Source: Paraburkholderia kururiensis (GTDB lineage: Bacteria; Pseudomonadota; Gammaproteobacteria; Burkholderiales; Burkholderiaceae). Taken from it: a DNA stretch of 64,000 nt. The position numbers and the translations under genes are program-made. The notes under the pieces were generated by a model that saw only the letters and a list, made by a program, of their open reading frames with translations, ran no database searches and was not told where the DNA came from. The number at the start of each line of letters is the position of its first letter. The stretch's first letter is position 1. Positions 35,290 through 43,808 of the stretch are shown piece after piece. Location: NCBI RefSeq assembly GCF_034424375.1, contig NZ_CP139965.1, forward strand, positions 2,356,001 to 2,420,000. The letters run 5' to 3'.

Positions 35290-36546
35290 TCAGTTCGCGT
35301 GCGTCAGAAACTGCGAGACGCGCGGCGCGCGTTCGGGCCCGTGGTCGGGGGCGCGTTCAGGCATGCGGTCGGCGGTGCGTTGCGGCGCGGGGGGTGCAAG
35401 GCTCGCGCCTTGCGCGTCGCCGTCACCGAGTGCACCCAGCGTGACGTCTTCGCTTCTCGATACGACGTCGGTGGGATAGCGACGCAGCGCGACCCACCGC
35501 GCGTTTCCATTGAGCGCGTCCGCAGCGTTGCGCGTCACCGTTCCTGCGTTTGGCGCGCCGGGCAGCGCCCGTTGTACCTGATTGGCAAGCGGCGGTCGGC
35601 TGGGCACGGGCGCGCTCACGGCACCGCATTCGCGTTGTTGCGCGAGTTGCTGTGCGGCCGCGCGCGTGCGGCAATCGCGGTCGATCCACTGCTGCGCCCA
35701 CTCGAGCGCATAGCGTTGCGCGACTTCGGCATCGTCGAAACGCGGGCCCACGAGACCCGAGCGCTCCACGCGGCGCCCGTCGCGCATGATTTCGGCGGCG
35801 GCACGATACAGACGATTGGGAATGGGCTGCGCCATCGCGTAGATCACATAGCCGCGGCGATCCACCACCTGCTCGCCCTGCGCGGGAAGGCTGGACCACA
35901 TCGGGTCGCGCGTCACGACCTGCTGGCCCTGCGACGTGTGAAGCGATTGGGACGACCGCGACGAATGGGTCGCGCCCTGCCCGGCCGCCGTCGTGGCGCG
36001 CGACGCGTGCGCATCGTCCGCGTCGCCTTCGGGCTCGCCCGCGAGCTGACGCGTGATGTTCGCGATCGGATCCAGACGGCCGAGCGAATCGAGCGAACGG
36101 CCGAACGCGCGCCAGCCCGGCGTCGCATCGGGCGTCTGCCACGATTCGGGGCTTTTCCAGAACACGCCGCGCATGCCGTCCGCGCGCACGGTTTCCTCGC
36201 GCGCAGGCGGCGTGCTGTCCGGCGCGGTCTGACGCGCGACGGGCGCCGACGGTTCCGGCACGTAGGCGAACTTGCGTCCGCCTTGCGAGAGGATGCGGAC
36301 CACCTCGGCCAGCGTGCCGTTCAGTTGCCACTCTTCGAAGCGGCGCCGGCAGGTTGGCCCGGACGGATAGCGGCCCGGTAGTTTCGACCACGGCTCGCCC
36401 GTGGTCAGAATCCAGAGGACTGCGTTGGCCACGACGCGAGGCTCGGCACGGGGCCGGCCGCGCCGGTTCAGGCGCACGACCGGCTCGTCGGAAACGAGCG
36501 CGGCCACCTGCGCCCATTCTTCATTGCTTAGCTCATCGAAAAACAT
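35290..36546 (-). CDS. DUF4096-like (IS5-type transposase N-terminus) domain protein with unknown tail
   Basis: A 418-residue protein. Residues 1-85 closely resemble DUF4096, the small helical N-terminal domain of IS5-family transposases: LSNEEWAQVAALVSDE, RRGRPRAEPRVVANAVLWIL, TTGEPWSKLPGRYP and RRRFEEW. No DDE catalytic domain follows. The remaining 330 residues do not resemble a transposase; a central part (YVIYAMAQPIPNRLYRAAAEIM to WAQQWIDRDC) looks folded and the rest is Ala/Arg/Gln-rich. This looks like a transposase domain reused, perhaps as a DNA-binding regulator. ATG 36546 has GGAG 8 bases upstream. It converges on bceA. No inverted-repeat ends or target duplications of an insertion sequence were seen. 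Confidence 0.7.
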   Translation of the reverse strand: MFFDELSNEEWAQVAALVSDEPVVRLNRRGRPRAEPRVVANAVLWILTTGEPWSKLPGRYPSGPTCRRRFEEWQLNGTLAEVVRILSQGGRKFAYVPEPSAPVARQTAPDSTPPAREETVRADGMRGVFWKSPESWQTPDATPGWRAFGRSLDSLGRLDPIANITRQLAGEPEGDADDAHASRATTAAGQGATHSSRSSQSLHTSQGQQVVTRDPMWSSLPAQGEQVVDRRGYVIYAMAQPIPNRLYRAAAEIMRDGRRVERSGLVGPRFDDAEVAQRYALEWAQQWIDRDCRTRAAAQQLAQQRECGAVSAPVPSRPPLANQVQRALPGAPNAGTVTRNAADALNGNARWVALRRYPTDVVSRSEDVTLGALGDGDAQGASLAPPAPQRTADRMPERAPDHGPERAPRVSQFLTHAN

Positions 36547-36670
36547 GTGTTTCTCCACGCAGCCAGGCCGGGCTGCGGCTTTGAGCACGCACGAATTTCA
36601 TGAAACGGGGATTCGTGTCGTGCCCTCGGTTGCACAATAGGCTTATGCGTTTTGTGCCACTTTCGAACGA

Positions 36671-36689
36671 TCGCACTGAGGTAGTGCGA
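36671..36689. promoter_or_regulatory. Palindrome TCGCACT-N5-AGTGCGA
   Basis: Perfect 7-bp arms at 36671-36677 and 36683-36689, 125 bp upstream of the DUF4096-like gene, between two GCACAA/TTGTGC half-site pairs. Size and spacing suit a dimeric regulator. Confidence 0.4.
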
Positions 36690-36920
36690 ACATTCCCCGG
36701 CGCGACGCACAAAACGGGGTCTCACTCGTGCATGGGAGAATTTGTGCACGAAGCATACCATCACCAGGGTTTGCATGAATATGACAGAGACAGTTGTTAC
36801 GCATGGAAACAAACTTGTCCTTTTCGCGGCGTCGAGACGGCTGGCTTGAAAACGGAAATGATGGCAGCCGCGGCACGCCGGACGTCGCTCCGGCGGCCTT
36901 GCCGAGTCTCTTTGCGGCTT

Positions 36921-36939
36921 TGTGACAGCTAATGTCACA
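36921..36939. promoter_or_regulatory. Palindrome TGTGACA-N5-TGTCACA
   Basis: Perfect 7-bp arms at 36921-36927 and 36933-36939. It recalls a Crp/Fnr half-site pair, but the TGTGA/TCACA spacing is 9, not 6, so a Crp site is unlikely. Confidence 0.35.
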
Positions 36940-37115
36940 TATCGATGGCGCATTCGCGGCTTATCGATTTTTTTATGGATTTCTTATCACGTCGATATAG
37001 CCTGCGCCGAATATCGTCATTCCATGCCAATTGCGTAGTCCGCAATACGCCCGCCATGCTTTGCGCATCGCACATGCATGGGCGCGATGTGCGAGGCGGC
37101 TGCAATAAACGCGCT

Positions 37116-37418
37116 TTACTGCGCGCGCACAGGCGTGGCCGCCTGCTCGCCCACCACCGTCTGCCAGCCACGCACGTGCCAGCGCGTAACGAGCCCTTCA
37201 CGCACATAAGGGTCGGCGCGCGCGAAGTTTTCTGCGACGGCAGGCGTGTCGCCCGTGAAAAGCAGCACTGCGCCATCGACGGGGTCGGTCAACGCGCCTG
37301 CCAGCAGCAGTTCACCGCGCTCGGCAGCGGCCCAGGCCAGCGCGAGGTGCGCCGCGCGGTAGTCGCCGCGGCGTTGAAGGTAGTCGGGTGCAACGTCGTA
37401 CATGAGCAGGTAGTGCAT
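37116..37418 (-). CDS. YciI family protein
   Basis: A 100-residue cytoplasmic protein of the YciI type (ferredoxin-like alpha/beta fold). It has the family start MHYLLMYDVAPDYLQRR, a conserved HLALAWAAAERGELLLAG helix with the expected histidine, and the PVDGAVLLF and FARADPYVREGLV segments. Family members are small enzymes or stress proteins of mostly unknown activity. It stands alone, divergent from the PsiF-type gene, with its ATG at 37418. Confidence 0.88.
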   Translation of the reverse strand: MHYLLMYDVAPDYLQRRGDYRAAHLALAWAAAERGELLLAGALTDPVDGAVLLFTGDTPAVAENFARADPYVREGLVTRWHVRGWQTVVGEQAATPVRAQ

Positions 37419-37708
37419 GTGCGTCTCCGTGACGAAGTTCGAGTTACAGCCGGGCGGTCGCGATGGGCGCCGGCCCGGCGCATTGCATGTGGATCATATC
37501 GCCGCACGCGGAATGTGGAAGCGTGCGGGTCAACCCAGTGCCGTCGCGCGCCCAGGGAATAACCTGCCCTCACCGTGTCAACCAAAGCCACTGCCGCCTC
37601 GTTTTCAGGGCGGCTTTGCCACGCGCGGGACGATGCCGATAAACTGGCGCCGTCCGTGCCACCCTGACATGACAACGAGAAAGTCCAATCTCTGATGGGA
37701 GTGTGTCC

Positions 37709-38044
37709 ATGAAAATCCAAACCGCTATCGCCGCAGTCGTGCTGGGTGGCGTATTCGCAGCACCGGTGTTCGCTCAAACGGCCGCACCCGCCGCGGCTCC
37801 CGCCGCCCCCGCAGCCAACACGCAGCAGCAAAAGATGAAGGCCTGCAACGCGCAAGCCAGCGGCAAGAAGGGTGACGATCGCAAGACGTTCATGAAGCAA
37901 TGCCTTTCGGCCGATGCGCCGGCCGCGGCCTCCGGTCCGATGAGCCAGCAAGATCGCATGAAGATGTGCAACCAGCAGGCCACCGGCAAGAAGGGCGACG
38001 AGCGCAAGGCGTTCATGAAGTCGTGCCTCTCGACCAAGAGCTGA
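37709..38044 (+). CDS. PsiF repeat-containing exported protein
   Basis: A 111-residue small secreted protein. A Sec signal peptide ends at VFAQ (about residue 23) and an Ala/Pro linker follows. The mature part has two PsiF repeats: KMKACNAQASGKKGDDRKTF and KMCNQQATGKKGDERKAFMK, each ending CL with two cysteines. PsiF is a phosphate-starvation-inducible protein in Escherichia coli, its function unknown. ATG 37709 has GGGAG 8 bases upstream; the GTG at 37703 is less likely. Confidence 0.9.
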   Translation: MKIQTAIAAVVLGGVFAAPVFAQTAAPAAAPAAPAANTQQQKMKACNAQASGKKGDDRKTFMKQCLSADAPAAASGPMSQQDRMKMCNQQATGKKGDERKAFMKSCLSTKS

Positions 38045-38264
38045 GCGGGCGCATCCGTTCTATCCGGCCCGGGCGCCCGCCTGGGCCGCGCGCAGTTTCT
38101 TCCCCGCGTTTCCCTATTCCCCTTCCCGCAGCGCGCCCGTACACCACGCCGGCCGTTTTCTTCTATGATGGCGGCCAGGGCGGCGCCTCCATCACATGCA
38201 AACACAATGAGCCATCGGGCGCCGACCGGTCGTTGATGCCGTAGTGCATTGAACGGAGGCAGGG

Positions 38265-38705
38265 ATGGCATGGAGACAAAACCGCTGGATGCGGCGCTGG
38301 CTGATCGTGATCGTCTTCTGGGCGGTGCCCGTGGCGATCGTGGCCGTGCGCGAGATCCAGGAAGAAATGGCCTACAACCGGGCAGACCTCCAGCAGGCGC
38401 TCACCACCTGGACGTTCACCGACGCTGAGCGCGCCGCCGGTGCCGCACAACGCTGCCACGGCACACCGGACGAGGCCGCCGCCGCGGGTTGCCCGCAGAG
38501 CGTCCTTGCCGCGAACGCCGCGCGCCAGCAAGAAGCACGCGACGAATACGCCGTGCGGCGCGCCACCCTCGCCAGCTATTTATGGCATGCCTTCGTGGGT
38601 TACTGGGTCGTGCCGGCGGCCACCCTCTTCGCCGTGGGACTTCTGATTGCCGGCATTCGTCGCGCGCTGCGGCGGCCCCCCGTCAAGCGGCCGGCGGCGC
38701 ATTGA
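38265..38705 (+). CDS. Two-span inner-membrane protein, hypothetical
   Basis: A 146-residue protein. Helix one is near residues 11-28 and helix two near 110-132. Between them is an extracytoplasmic segment with two cysteines (QRCHGTPDEAAAAGC) that could form a disulphide. The C-terminus is basic. ATG 38265 has GGAGG 7 bases upstream, which supports a real gene. I do not recognise the family. It stands between the PsiF and SYLF genes on the plus strand without close operon partners. Confidence 0.72.
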   Translation: MAWRQNRWMRRWLIVIVFWAVPVAIVAVREIQEEMAYNRADLQQALTTWTFTDAERAAGAAQRCHGTPDEAAAAGCPQSVLAANAARQQEARDEYAVRRATLASYLWHAFVGYWVVPAATLFAVGLLIAGIRRALRRPPVKRPAAH

Positions 38706-39104
38706 GGGGCCGGCTGCCCGGATCACGCGGCTCACCCGAATTCCTTTCAATTTGTATTCCCGTCGGTCACAACTTCCGCCGCACGCCGTCCATTCACCCG
38801 CGGGCCTCGCTGCCACCGGGGCACACCGCTTGCTACTTCAGCCATGACTGAGGCATTCGCGGCATGCAAACCCGCCGCGCGCTGACACAGTGGCCGCCCC
38901 TCCGCTTGCCGCAGGCTCCGCCGCGCGTGCTGCCATGCATTTCGTACGAATCGCAGCACGCGTGACGAGCGCAATGTCACACGATGTCGCAGTGTGTCGC
39001 CTCAAGGGCGGCCGTCATGGACCCCGTGTTATAACGGGCCAGGCAGTTCCCGGCCGCCGCCGAGGGTGGGTGGCCGTTCCGGAAACCACAACGGAGAAAA
39101 AACG
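38706..39104. other. Noncoding region upstream of the SYLF lipoprotein gene
   Basis: A 399-bp gap without a convincing gene. Near its right end CCCGT-GTTATA-ACGGG (39023-39038) encloses a TTATAAC box that could be a -10 element, about 70 bp upstream of the lipoprotein start. No matching -35 is clear. Several TGTC/GTCACA-like words occur at 38970-39000. Confidence 0.4.
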
Positions 39105-39692
39105 ATGCAAAAACGCAACCTGATTCTGAAGGCTTCCACGGCGGTCCTGCTCGGCGCGCTCGCGCTCGCGGGCTGCACGACCACGCCTGACCAGTCGAAT
39201 ACGGCGTCGACCAATGCGTCCAAGCGCCACTCCATCGACGCGAGCGTGGACGGCACTCTGTCACGCCTGTATCAGACCGTGCCGGGCTCGCGCGAACTCG
39301 TAGCCAAGGCGCGTGGCGTGCTCGTGTTCCCGTCGGTGATCCAGGCCGGCTTCATCGTGGGCGGCCAGTACGGCGAAGGCGCGCTGCGCGTGGGCGGCAG
39401 CAGCGTCGGTTACTACAGCACGGCGACCGGCTCGTTCGGATTGCAGGCGGGCGCGCAGTCGAAGGCGATCGTCTTCCTGTTCATGACGCAGGACGCGCTC
39501 GACAAATTCCGCAGCTCGGAAGGTTGGGCGGTGGGCGGCGACGCCTCGGTGGCGCTCGTGAAGGTCGGCGCAAACGGCGCGATCGATTCGAACACGGCCA
39601 CGGCGCCCGTTCAGGTCATCGTGCTGACCAATGCCGGCCTGATGGGCGACCTGTCGCTGACCGGCACGAAGGTTTCGCGCCTTCACATCTGA
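39105..39692 (+). CDS. SYLF (Ysc84) domain lipoprotein
   Basis: A 195-residue outer-membrane or periplasmic lipoprotein. It starts MQKRNLILKASTAVLLGA and has the lipobox LALAGC. The mature protein carries the SYLF domain (about 50-195): RELVAKARGVLVFPSVIQAG, GGQYGEGALRVGG, FGLQAGAQSKAIVFLFMT and the GWAVGGDASVALV strand. SYLF domains bind lipids in eukaryotes; bacterial versions are envelope proteins of unclear role. ATG 39105 has GGAG 8 bases upstream; the in-frame reading above it is not coding. A strong hairpin follows. Confidence 0.9.
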   Translation: MQKRNLILKASTAVLLGALALAGCTTTPDQSNTASTNASKRHSIDASVDGTLSRLYQTVPGSRELVAKARGVLVFPSVIQAGFIVGGQYGEGALRVGGSSVGYYSTATGSFGLQAGAQSKAIVFLFMTQDALDKFRSSEGWAVGGDASVALVKVGANGAIDSNTATAPVQVIVLTNAGLMGDLSLTGTKVSRLHI

Positions 39693-39754
39693 GTGATTCG
39701 AGTGCGGCGGCCAGTGCGGCGGGCTCCGGCCCGCTGCTAAATCCTCGACATACG

Positions 39755-39799
39755 ACAGGCGCAGCCGGAGCCCAACGCGTGGGCTCCGGCTGCGCCTGT
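39755..39799. terminator. Large hairpin between convergent SYLF and GT4 genes
   Basis: A perfect 20-bp stem: 39755-39774 pairs with 39780-39799 around a 5-nt loop (ACGCG). It lies 62 bp after the plus-strand lipoprotein gene and 90 bp before the end of the minus-strand glycosyltransferase gene. The following plus-strand sequence, GTGTCGTTTC, is only weakly T-rich. It could end transcription from both sides. Confidence 0.65.
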
Positions 39800-39888
39800 G
39801 TCGTTTCACCGGCTGGGCAACGACCGCTGGGTATCGTTGGCGCGCGCTGCGGTACCAGGGCGCGAAAGCCGCAAAGCGTGAAAGCGCT

Positions 39889-40956
39889 TCACGTCGTGGA
39901 CGCGTCGATCACCTTGAAGCGTGAGCGCTTCTGCGCGCGAATCACGGACTGATACGCCTCCACGTACTGCTGCGCCATGCGGTGCGACGTGAAGCGCTCC
40001 TCGAAGCGCCGCCGCACGCCGGCGCGCGACACGCGATGCAGCCGGTTGACGGCGGCACAGGCGCCAATCTCGTCTTCCACGATGAAGCCGCTCACGCCTT
40101 CGTCCAGTACTTCCGGCACAGACCCGCGGTTGAACGCGATCACCGGCGTGCCGCAAGCCATCGCCTCGATCATCACGAGCCCGAACGGCTCGGGCCAATC
40201 GATGGGAAACAGCAGCGCGTGGGCGCCCGAGAGAAACTCGGCCTTCTGCGAATCGTCGATTTCGCCGATGTACTCGACATGCGGCAACGCCAGCAGCGGT
40301 TGGATTTCGCGGTCGAAGTATTCGCGGTCCGCAGCGTCCACCTTGGCCGCGATGCGCAGCTTCATGCCGCAGCGGCCCGCAATGCGGATCGCGGTATCCA
40401 CGCGCTTTTCGGGCGAGATGCGTCCGAGGAACGCGAGGTAGCGCTGCTCCACCGGCTGCGGCGTGTAGAGCCGCTCAGGCAGCCCGTGGTAGACGGTGGT
40501 GAGCCATTTCGCCTGCGGCAGCGGCTGACGCTGCGCATTCGAAATGGAGACAACGTGCTGCGTGTTGAACGTGTCGAACACCGGCTGCTGTTCGGGCAGA
40601 TCGAGGCGCCCATGCAGCGTGGTCACGAACGGCGTTTCCTGCCGCTTGAACACCGAAAACGAGTAGTAGTCCATGTGGAAATGCAGCACGTCGAACTGGT
40701 CGGCCTGACGGCGCACCAGTTCCATGAGCAGCATGTGCGGCGCGACGCGGTCGCGAATGCCGGGGTCGAGCCGCAGCGCACGCGGCCATACCGGTTCGAG
40801 CTTCGCGCTCGTGATCGAGTCGCCGCTGGCAAAAAGCGTCACGTCATGACCGAGTTCCACCAGCGCTTCGGTGATGTACGAGACCACGCGCTCCGTACCG
40901 CCGTAGAGCTTCGGCGGCACCGATTCGGTCAACGGTGCGATCTGCGCAATTCTCAT
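39889..40956 (-). CDS. GT4 glycosyltransferase, acceptor unknown
   Basis: A 355-residue GT-B glycosyltransferase: MRIAQIAPLTESVPPKLYGG, then FLGRISPEKRVDTAIRIAG and the donor-site motif WPEPFGLVMIEAMACGTPVI. ATG 40956 is favoured over 40968 because GGAG sits 7 bases upstream of it. It is outside the exopolysaccharide locus, separated by five small genes, and lies ahead of the ATPase and otsA genes on the same strand (198 bp gap). Substrates cannot be inferred. Homologs of this type often occur near trehalose genes, which may point to an osmotic or storage-sugar role. Confidence 0.85.
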   Translation of the reverse strand: MRIAQIAPLTESVPPKLYGGTERVVSYITEALVELGHDVTLFASGDSITSAKLEPVWPRALRLDPGIRDRVAPHMLLMELVRRQADQFDVLHFHMDYYSFSVFKRQETPFVTTLHGRLDLPEQQPVFDTFNTQHVVSISNAQRQPLPQAKWLTTVYHGLPERLYTPQPVEQRYLAFLGRISPEKRVDTAIRIAGRCGMKLRIAAKVDAADREYFDREIQPLLALPHVEYIGEIDDSQKAEFLSGAHALLFPIDWPEPFGLVMIEAMACGTPVIAFNRGSVPEVLDEGVSGFIVEDEIGACAAVNRLHRVSRAGVRRRFEERFTSHRMAQQYVEAYQSVIRAQKRSRFKVIDASTT

Positions 40957-41154
40957 TGGTGTCTCCATGAAGCGGCCTGAACGCCATGTCTGAGCCGGGG
41001 TTCGCGCGCGCACTTGCCACGCACGGCGGGCACGGCCAATAGGTCGATTATTGTTCAGCGGCCGCCCCGGCGCCCCTGGTATTTCAATTGAAAAGCGCTG
41101 TTACAGCCGCGAAACAGTATGCCTTTCGAGGAAAACGGCCGCCGCGGGGGGCGC

Positions 41155-42345
41155 TTAGCGCGCCGGCCACTTCCAGGCGGGCAGATCGAGTTCGTCGGCC
41201 TGCGCGATACGCGTGGCGCCCAGGTTCTTTTCGAGCACGATCGACTGGCTGCCGCCCTCGCGCTCCAGCGCCGCGATGAGCCGCGCCGCATGCGAGACGA
41301 CGAGCACCTGCGAGCGCGTGGCGGCATCGGCAATCAGCCTGGCCAGCGCGGGCAACAGATCGGGATGCAGGCTCGTTTCCGGCTCGTTGAGCACGAGCAG
41401 CGCGGGCGGCCGCGGCGTGAGCAGCGCCGCGACGAGCAGCAGGTAGCGCAGCGTGCCGTCCGAGAGCTCCGCGGCCTTGAGGGCCCGCAGCAGGCCATGC
41501 TGCTGCATGGTCACTTCGAAGCGGCCATCGTGATTGACGACCGCCACGCTCGAGCCGGGAAACGCGTCTTCCACGGCGGCATCGAGCGCCCGCGGGTTGC
41601 CGATCTCGCGGATGGTCTGCCAGGCGGCGGCGAGGTCCGCCCCGTCGTCGGCCAGCACCGGCGTATGCGTGCCGATCTGCTGCTGGCGCGCGGGCGCCTC
41701 GGCGTCGGTGCGGAAGTGGTCGTAGAAGCGCCACGAGCGGATCTGCTCGCGCACGGCGATCATCTCGGGCGCGGTCTTCGGGTCCGAGAACTCGGTCATC
41801 ATGCTGTCGAAGCTCGCGATGGGCTGCGCGACGGGCGCCCACTCGCCCTCCTCGTCGCGCGTGCGCAGCGTCGGGCCCTGGCGGTCCACGAGCAGCGCCG
41901 ACGGGCGTAGCACCGGCCCGCTCCAGATGCATTCGCGCTTGATGATGGGGTCCAGCTGGAACTGCGAGACGCCGGGCAACGGCAGACCCAGGTCGATCGC
42001 GTAACCGAACGTGTCGCCGGCAAAGCCGAGCCGCAAGCTCACGGGCTCTTTGCGGCGCGTGCCCTGCACGGGCACCTCGCCCGCGAGCATGCCGCGCGAG
42101 AAGCGCTCGGGGCCCGCCCAGAGCGTGGACGGCAAGCCGCCTTCGCGTGCGAGCGACGGTATCAGCCCACCGCGTGCCGTGGCCGCGAGCAGGCGCAGCG
42201 CCCGGTAGAGGTTCGACTTGCCGCTGCCGTTGGGCCCCGTCACCACGTTGAGCGCCGCGAGCGGCACCACCAGCTCGCGCAGCGACCGGTAACCCGCGAT
42301 GGCGAGCGTGCCGAGCATCGGCTCGCTTTTGCGTTCATCGCTCAT
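41155..42345 (-). CDS. ABC/SMC-type AAA ATPase, function unknown
   Basis: A 396-residue predicted ATPase of the RecF/SMC-like class. Walker A is VTGPNGSGKSNLYRAL at about 35-50, the ABC signature region is LSDGTLRYLLLVAALL, and Walker B is ALLVLNEPETSLHPDLL; a D-loop/H-loop follows (VLVVSHAARLI). No nuclease (TOPRIM) domain follows, so it is not an OLD nuclease. Relatives include both housekeeping proteins and parts of phage-defence systems; here no defence partner is next to it. It begins 59 bp after otsA stops. I can give the fold, not the job. Confidence 0.85.
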   Translation of the reverse strand: MSDERKSEPMLGTLAIAGYRSLRELVVPLAALNVVTGPNGSGKSNLYRALRLLAATARGGLIPSLAREGGLPSTLWAGPERFSRGMLAGEVPVQGTRRKEPVSLRLGFAGDTFGYAIDLGLPLPGVSQFQLDPIIKRECIWSGPVLRPSALLVDRQGPTLRTRDEEGEWAPVAQPIASFDSMMTEFSDPKTAPEMIAVREQIRSWRFYDHFRTDAEAPARQQQIGTHTPVLADDGADLAAAWQTIREIGNPRALDAAVEDAFPGSSVAVVNHDGRFEVTMQQHGLLRALKAAELSDGTLRYLLLVAALLTPRPPALLVLNEPETSLHPDLLPALARLIADAATRSQVLVVSHAARLIAALEREGGSQSIVLEKNLGATRIAQADELDLPAWKWPAR

Positions 42346-42404
42346 GGCGAAATGCTCTCGCCTGCGAAGCGTTCCTGGCGGGTGTCGTCATGCCGTTATG
42401 CCCC

Positions 42405-43808
42405 TCACGCCTCGCGCTTCAGGCTGCGCAGGTCGCGCAGGAACGAGTCGCGCCACACGCCGAGATCGTTCTTTCTCAACGCCGTCATATTGGTCTCGTA
42501 GCGCGCCTTGCGCTCGGCGAGCGGCATTGCCAGCGCCTGTTGCAGGGCCTCGCTCATGCCGATGGCGTCGTGCGGATTGACGAGCAGCGCCCCGGAAAGC
42601 TCCGCGGCCGCGCCCGCGAAGATGGAGAGCACGAGCACGCCCGGATCGTCCGGGTTCTGCGCGGCCACGTATTCCTTCGCGACGAGGTTCATGCCGTCGT
42701 GCAGCGGCGTGACGAAGCCGATCTGCGATTCGCGAAAGAGCGACATCAGCTTCCAGCGGTCGTAGCGCTGGTTCAGATAGCGGATGGGCGTGTAGTCGAG
42801 CGCGGAAAAGCGGCCGTTGATGCGCCCGGCTTCGCCCTCCAGCTCCTGGCGGATCTGCTGGTAGGTATCGACGTCCGAGCGCGTGGGCGGCGCGATCTGC
42901 ACGAGCGTGACGTTGCCGCGCCATTCGGGCGCGCGCTCCAGCAGTTGTTCGAAGGCGCGAAAGCGCTCGACGAGACCCTTCGAATAATCGAGCCGGTCGA
43001 CGCTCATGATGAGCTTGCGCCCTTCCAGGCTCTGCTTCAGATCGAGCACGTGCTGGCGGCTTTCGTAGCGCTTCGCCTGCTCGGCGATCTCGTCGGGGAA
43101 TACGCCGATGCGATACACCCCGGTGTGCAACGTGCGGCCGAACGCCGAAGCGACCGCGCCTTCGCCCTCGCCCGTGTCCGTCACTTCGCCGCGCGCATGG
43201 CGCACGAGGTAGTCGTGGAATGCGACCTGGTCGTTGCGCGTCTGGAAGCCGATCAGGTCGTAGCAGCACAACGACTTCACCAGTTCTTCGTGCGGCGGAA
43301 TGTTGAGCAGGATCTGCGGCGCGGGAAACGGAATGTGCAGGAAGAAGCCGATCGGGTTCGTCACGCCCTCGGCGCGCAGGGCCTCGGCAAACGGAATCAG
43401 ATGGTAGTCGTGGACCCAGATGACGTCGTCGGGCTCGATCAGCTTCGTGAGCTTGTGCGCGAGCCAGGCGTTCACGCGCCGGTAGCCCGCGTATTCGTCG
43501 CGCTCGTAGCGCGCGAGATCGTTGCGGTAATGGAAGACCGGCCAGAGCGTGGCGTTCGAAAAGCCGCGGTAGTACTGGTCGTAGTCCTTGCGCGTGAGGC
43601 CCACGGTGGCGAAGGTGACGGACCCCTCCTGCTCCAGCACGGGGCCCGCGTTGGCCACGGTCTCGCTCACCACGTCGCCGCTCCAGCCGAACCACACGCC
43701 GCCCGCGTCCTTGAGCGCGCCGAATACGCCGACGGCGAGGCCGCCCGCGGACCCTTTCGTCTCCGTGGGCGTGGCCACACGGTTCGATACTACGATCAGT
43801 CTGCCCAT
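42405..43808 (-). CDS. otsA: Trehalose-6-phosphate synthase
   Basis: A 467-residue GT20 enzyme. The N-terminus MGRLIVVSNRVA with KGSAGGLAVGV forms the glucose-6-phosphate loop; VWFGWSG, WVHDYHLIPFAEALR and DRLDYSKGLVERFRAF are OtsA hallmarks, and the donor site is DGMNLVAKEYVA. It joins UDP-glucose and glucose-6-phosphate, so it uses the product of galU. No otsB phosphatase gene is in the window. It lies between the MscS gene (264 bp upstream) and the ATPase gene (59 bp downstream), all on the minus strand, which fits a response to osmotic change. Confidence 0.95.
   Translation of the reverse strand: MGRLIVVSNRVATPTETKGSAGGLAVGVFGALKDAGGVWFGWSGDVVSETVANAGPVLEQEGSVTFATVGLTRKDYDQYYRGFSNATLWPVFHYRNDLARYERDEYAGYRRVNAWLAHKLTKLIEPDDVIWVHDYHLIPFAEALRAEGVTNPIGFFLHIPFPAPQILLNIPPHEELVKSLCCYDLIGFQTRNDQVAFHDYLVRHARGEVTDTGEGEGAVASAFGRTLHTGVYRIGVFPDEIAEQAKRYESRQHVLDLKQSLEGRKLIMSVDRLDYSKGLVERFRAFEQLLERAPEWRGNVTLVQIAPPTRSDVDTYQQIRQELEGEAGRINGRFSALDYTPIRYLNQRYDRWKLMSLFRESQIGFVTPLHDGMNLVAKEYVAAQNPDDPGVLVLSIFAGAAAELSGALLVNPHDAIGMSEALQQALAMPLAERKARYETNMTALRKNDLGVWRDSFLRDLRSLKREA

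Larger units (their letters stand above)
36547..37115. other. Palindrome-rich noncoding region upstream of the DUF4096-like gene
   Basis: This 569-bp stretch has lower GC than its flanks and no frame that looks like a protein. It holds four GCACAA/TTGTGC half-sites (36632-36637, 36652-36657, 36707-36712, 36742-36747), the perfect palindromes at 36671-36689 and 36921-36939, and probably the promoter of the minus-strand gene ending at 36546. Confidence 0.5.

Noticed and set aside
35290..36546. An active insertion sequence
   Set aside because: The transposase-like part is just the short N-terminal domain; there is no DDE domain, and I found no flanking terminal inverted repeats or target duplication.
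36600..36932. A 110-codon plus-strand frame in the palindrome-rich region
   Set aside because: No ribosome-binding site of note, no family resemblance, and the region looks regulatory. A 77-codon frame on the other strand here was rejected for the same reason.
36921..36939. A Crp binding site
   Set aside because: TGTGA and TCACA are present, but 9 bp apart instead of 6; kept only as an unnamed palindrome.
38045..38080. A terminator after the PsiF-type gene (GCGGGCGC/GCGCCCGC)
   Set aside because: The 20-nt loop and lack of a T-run make it weak in a GC-rich background.
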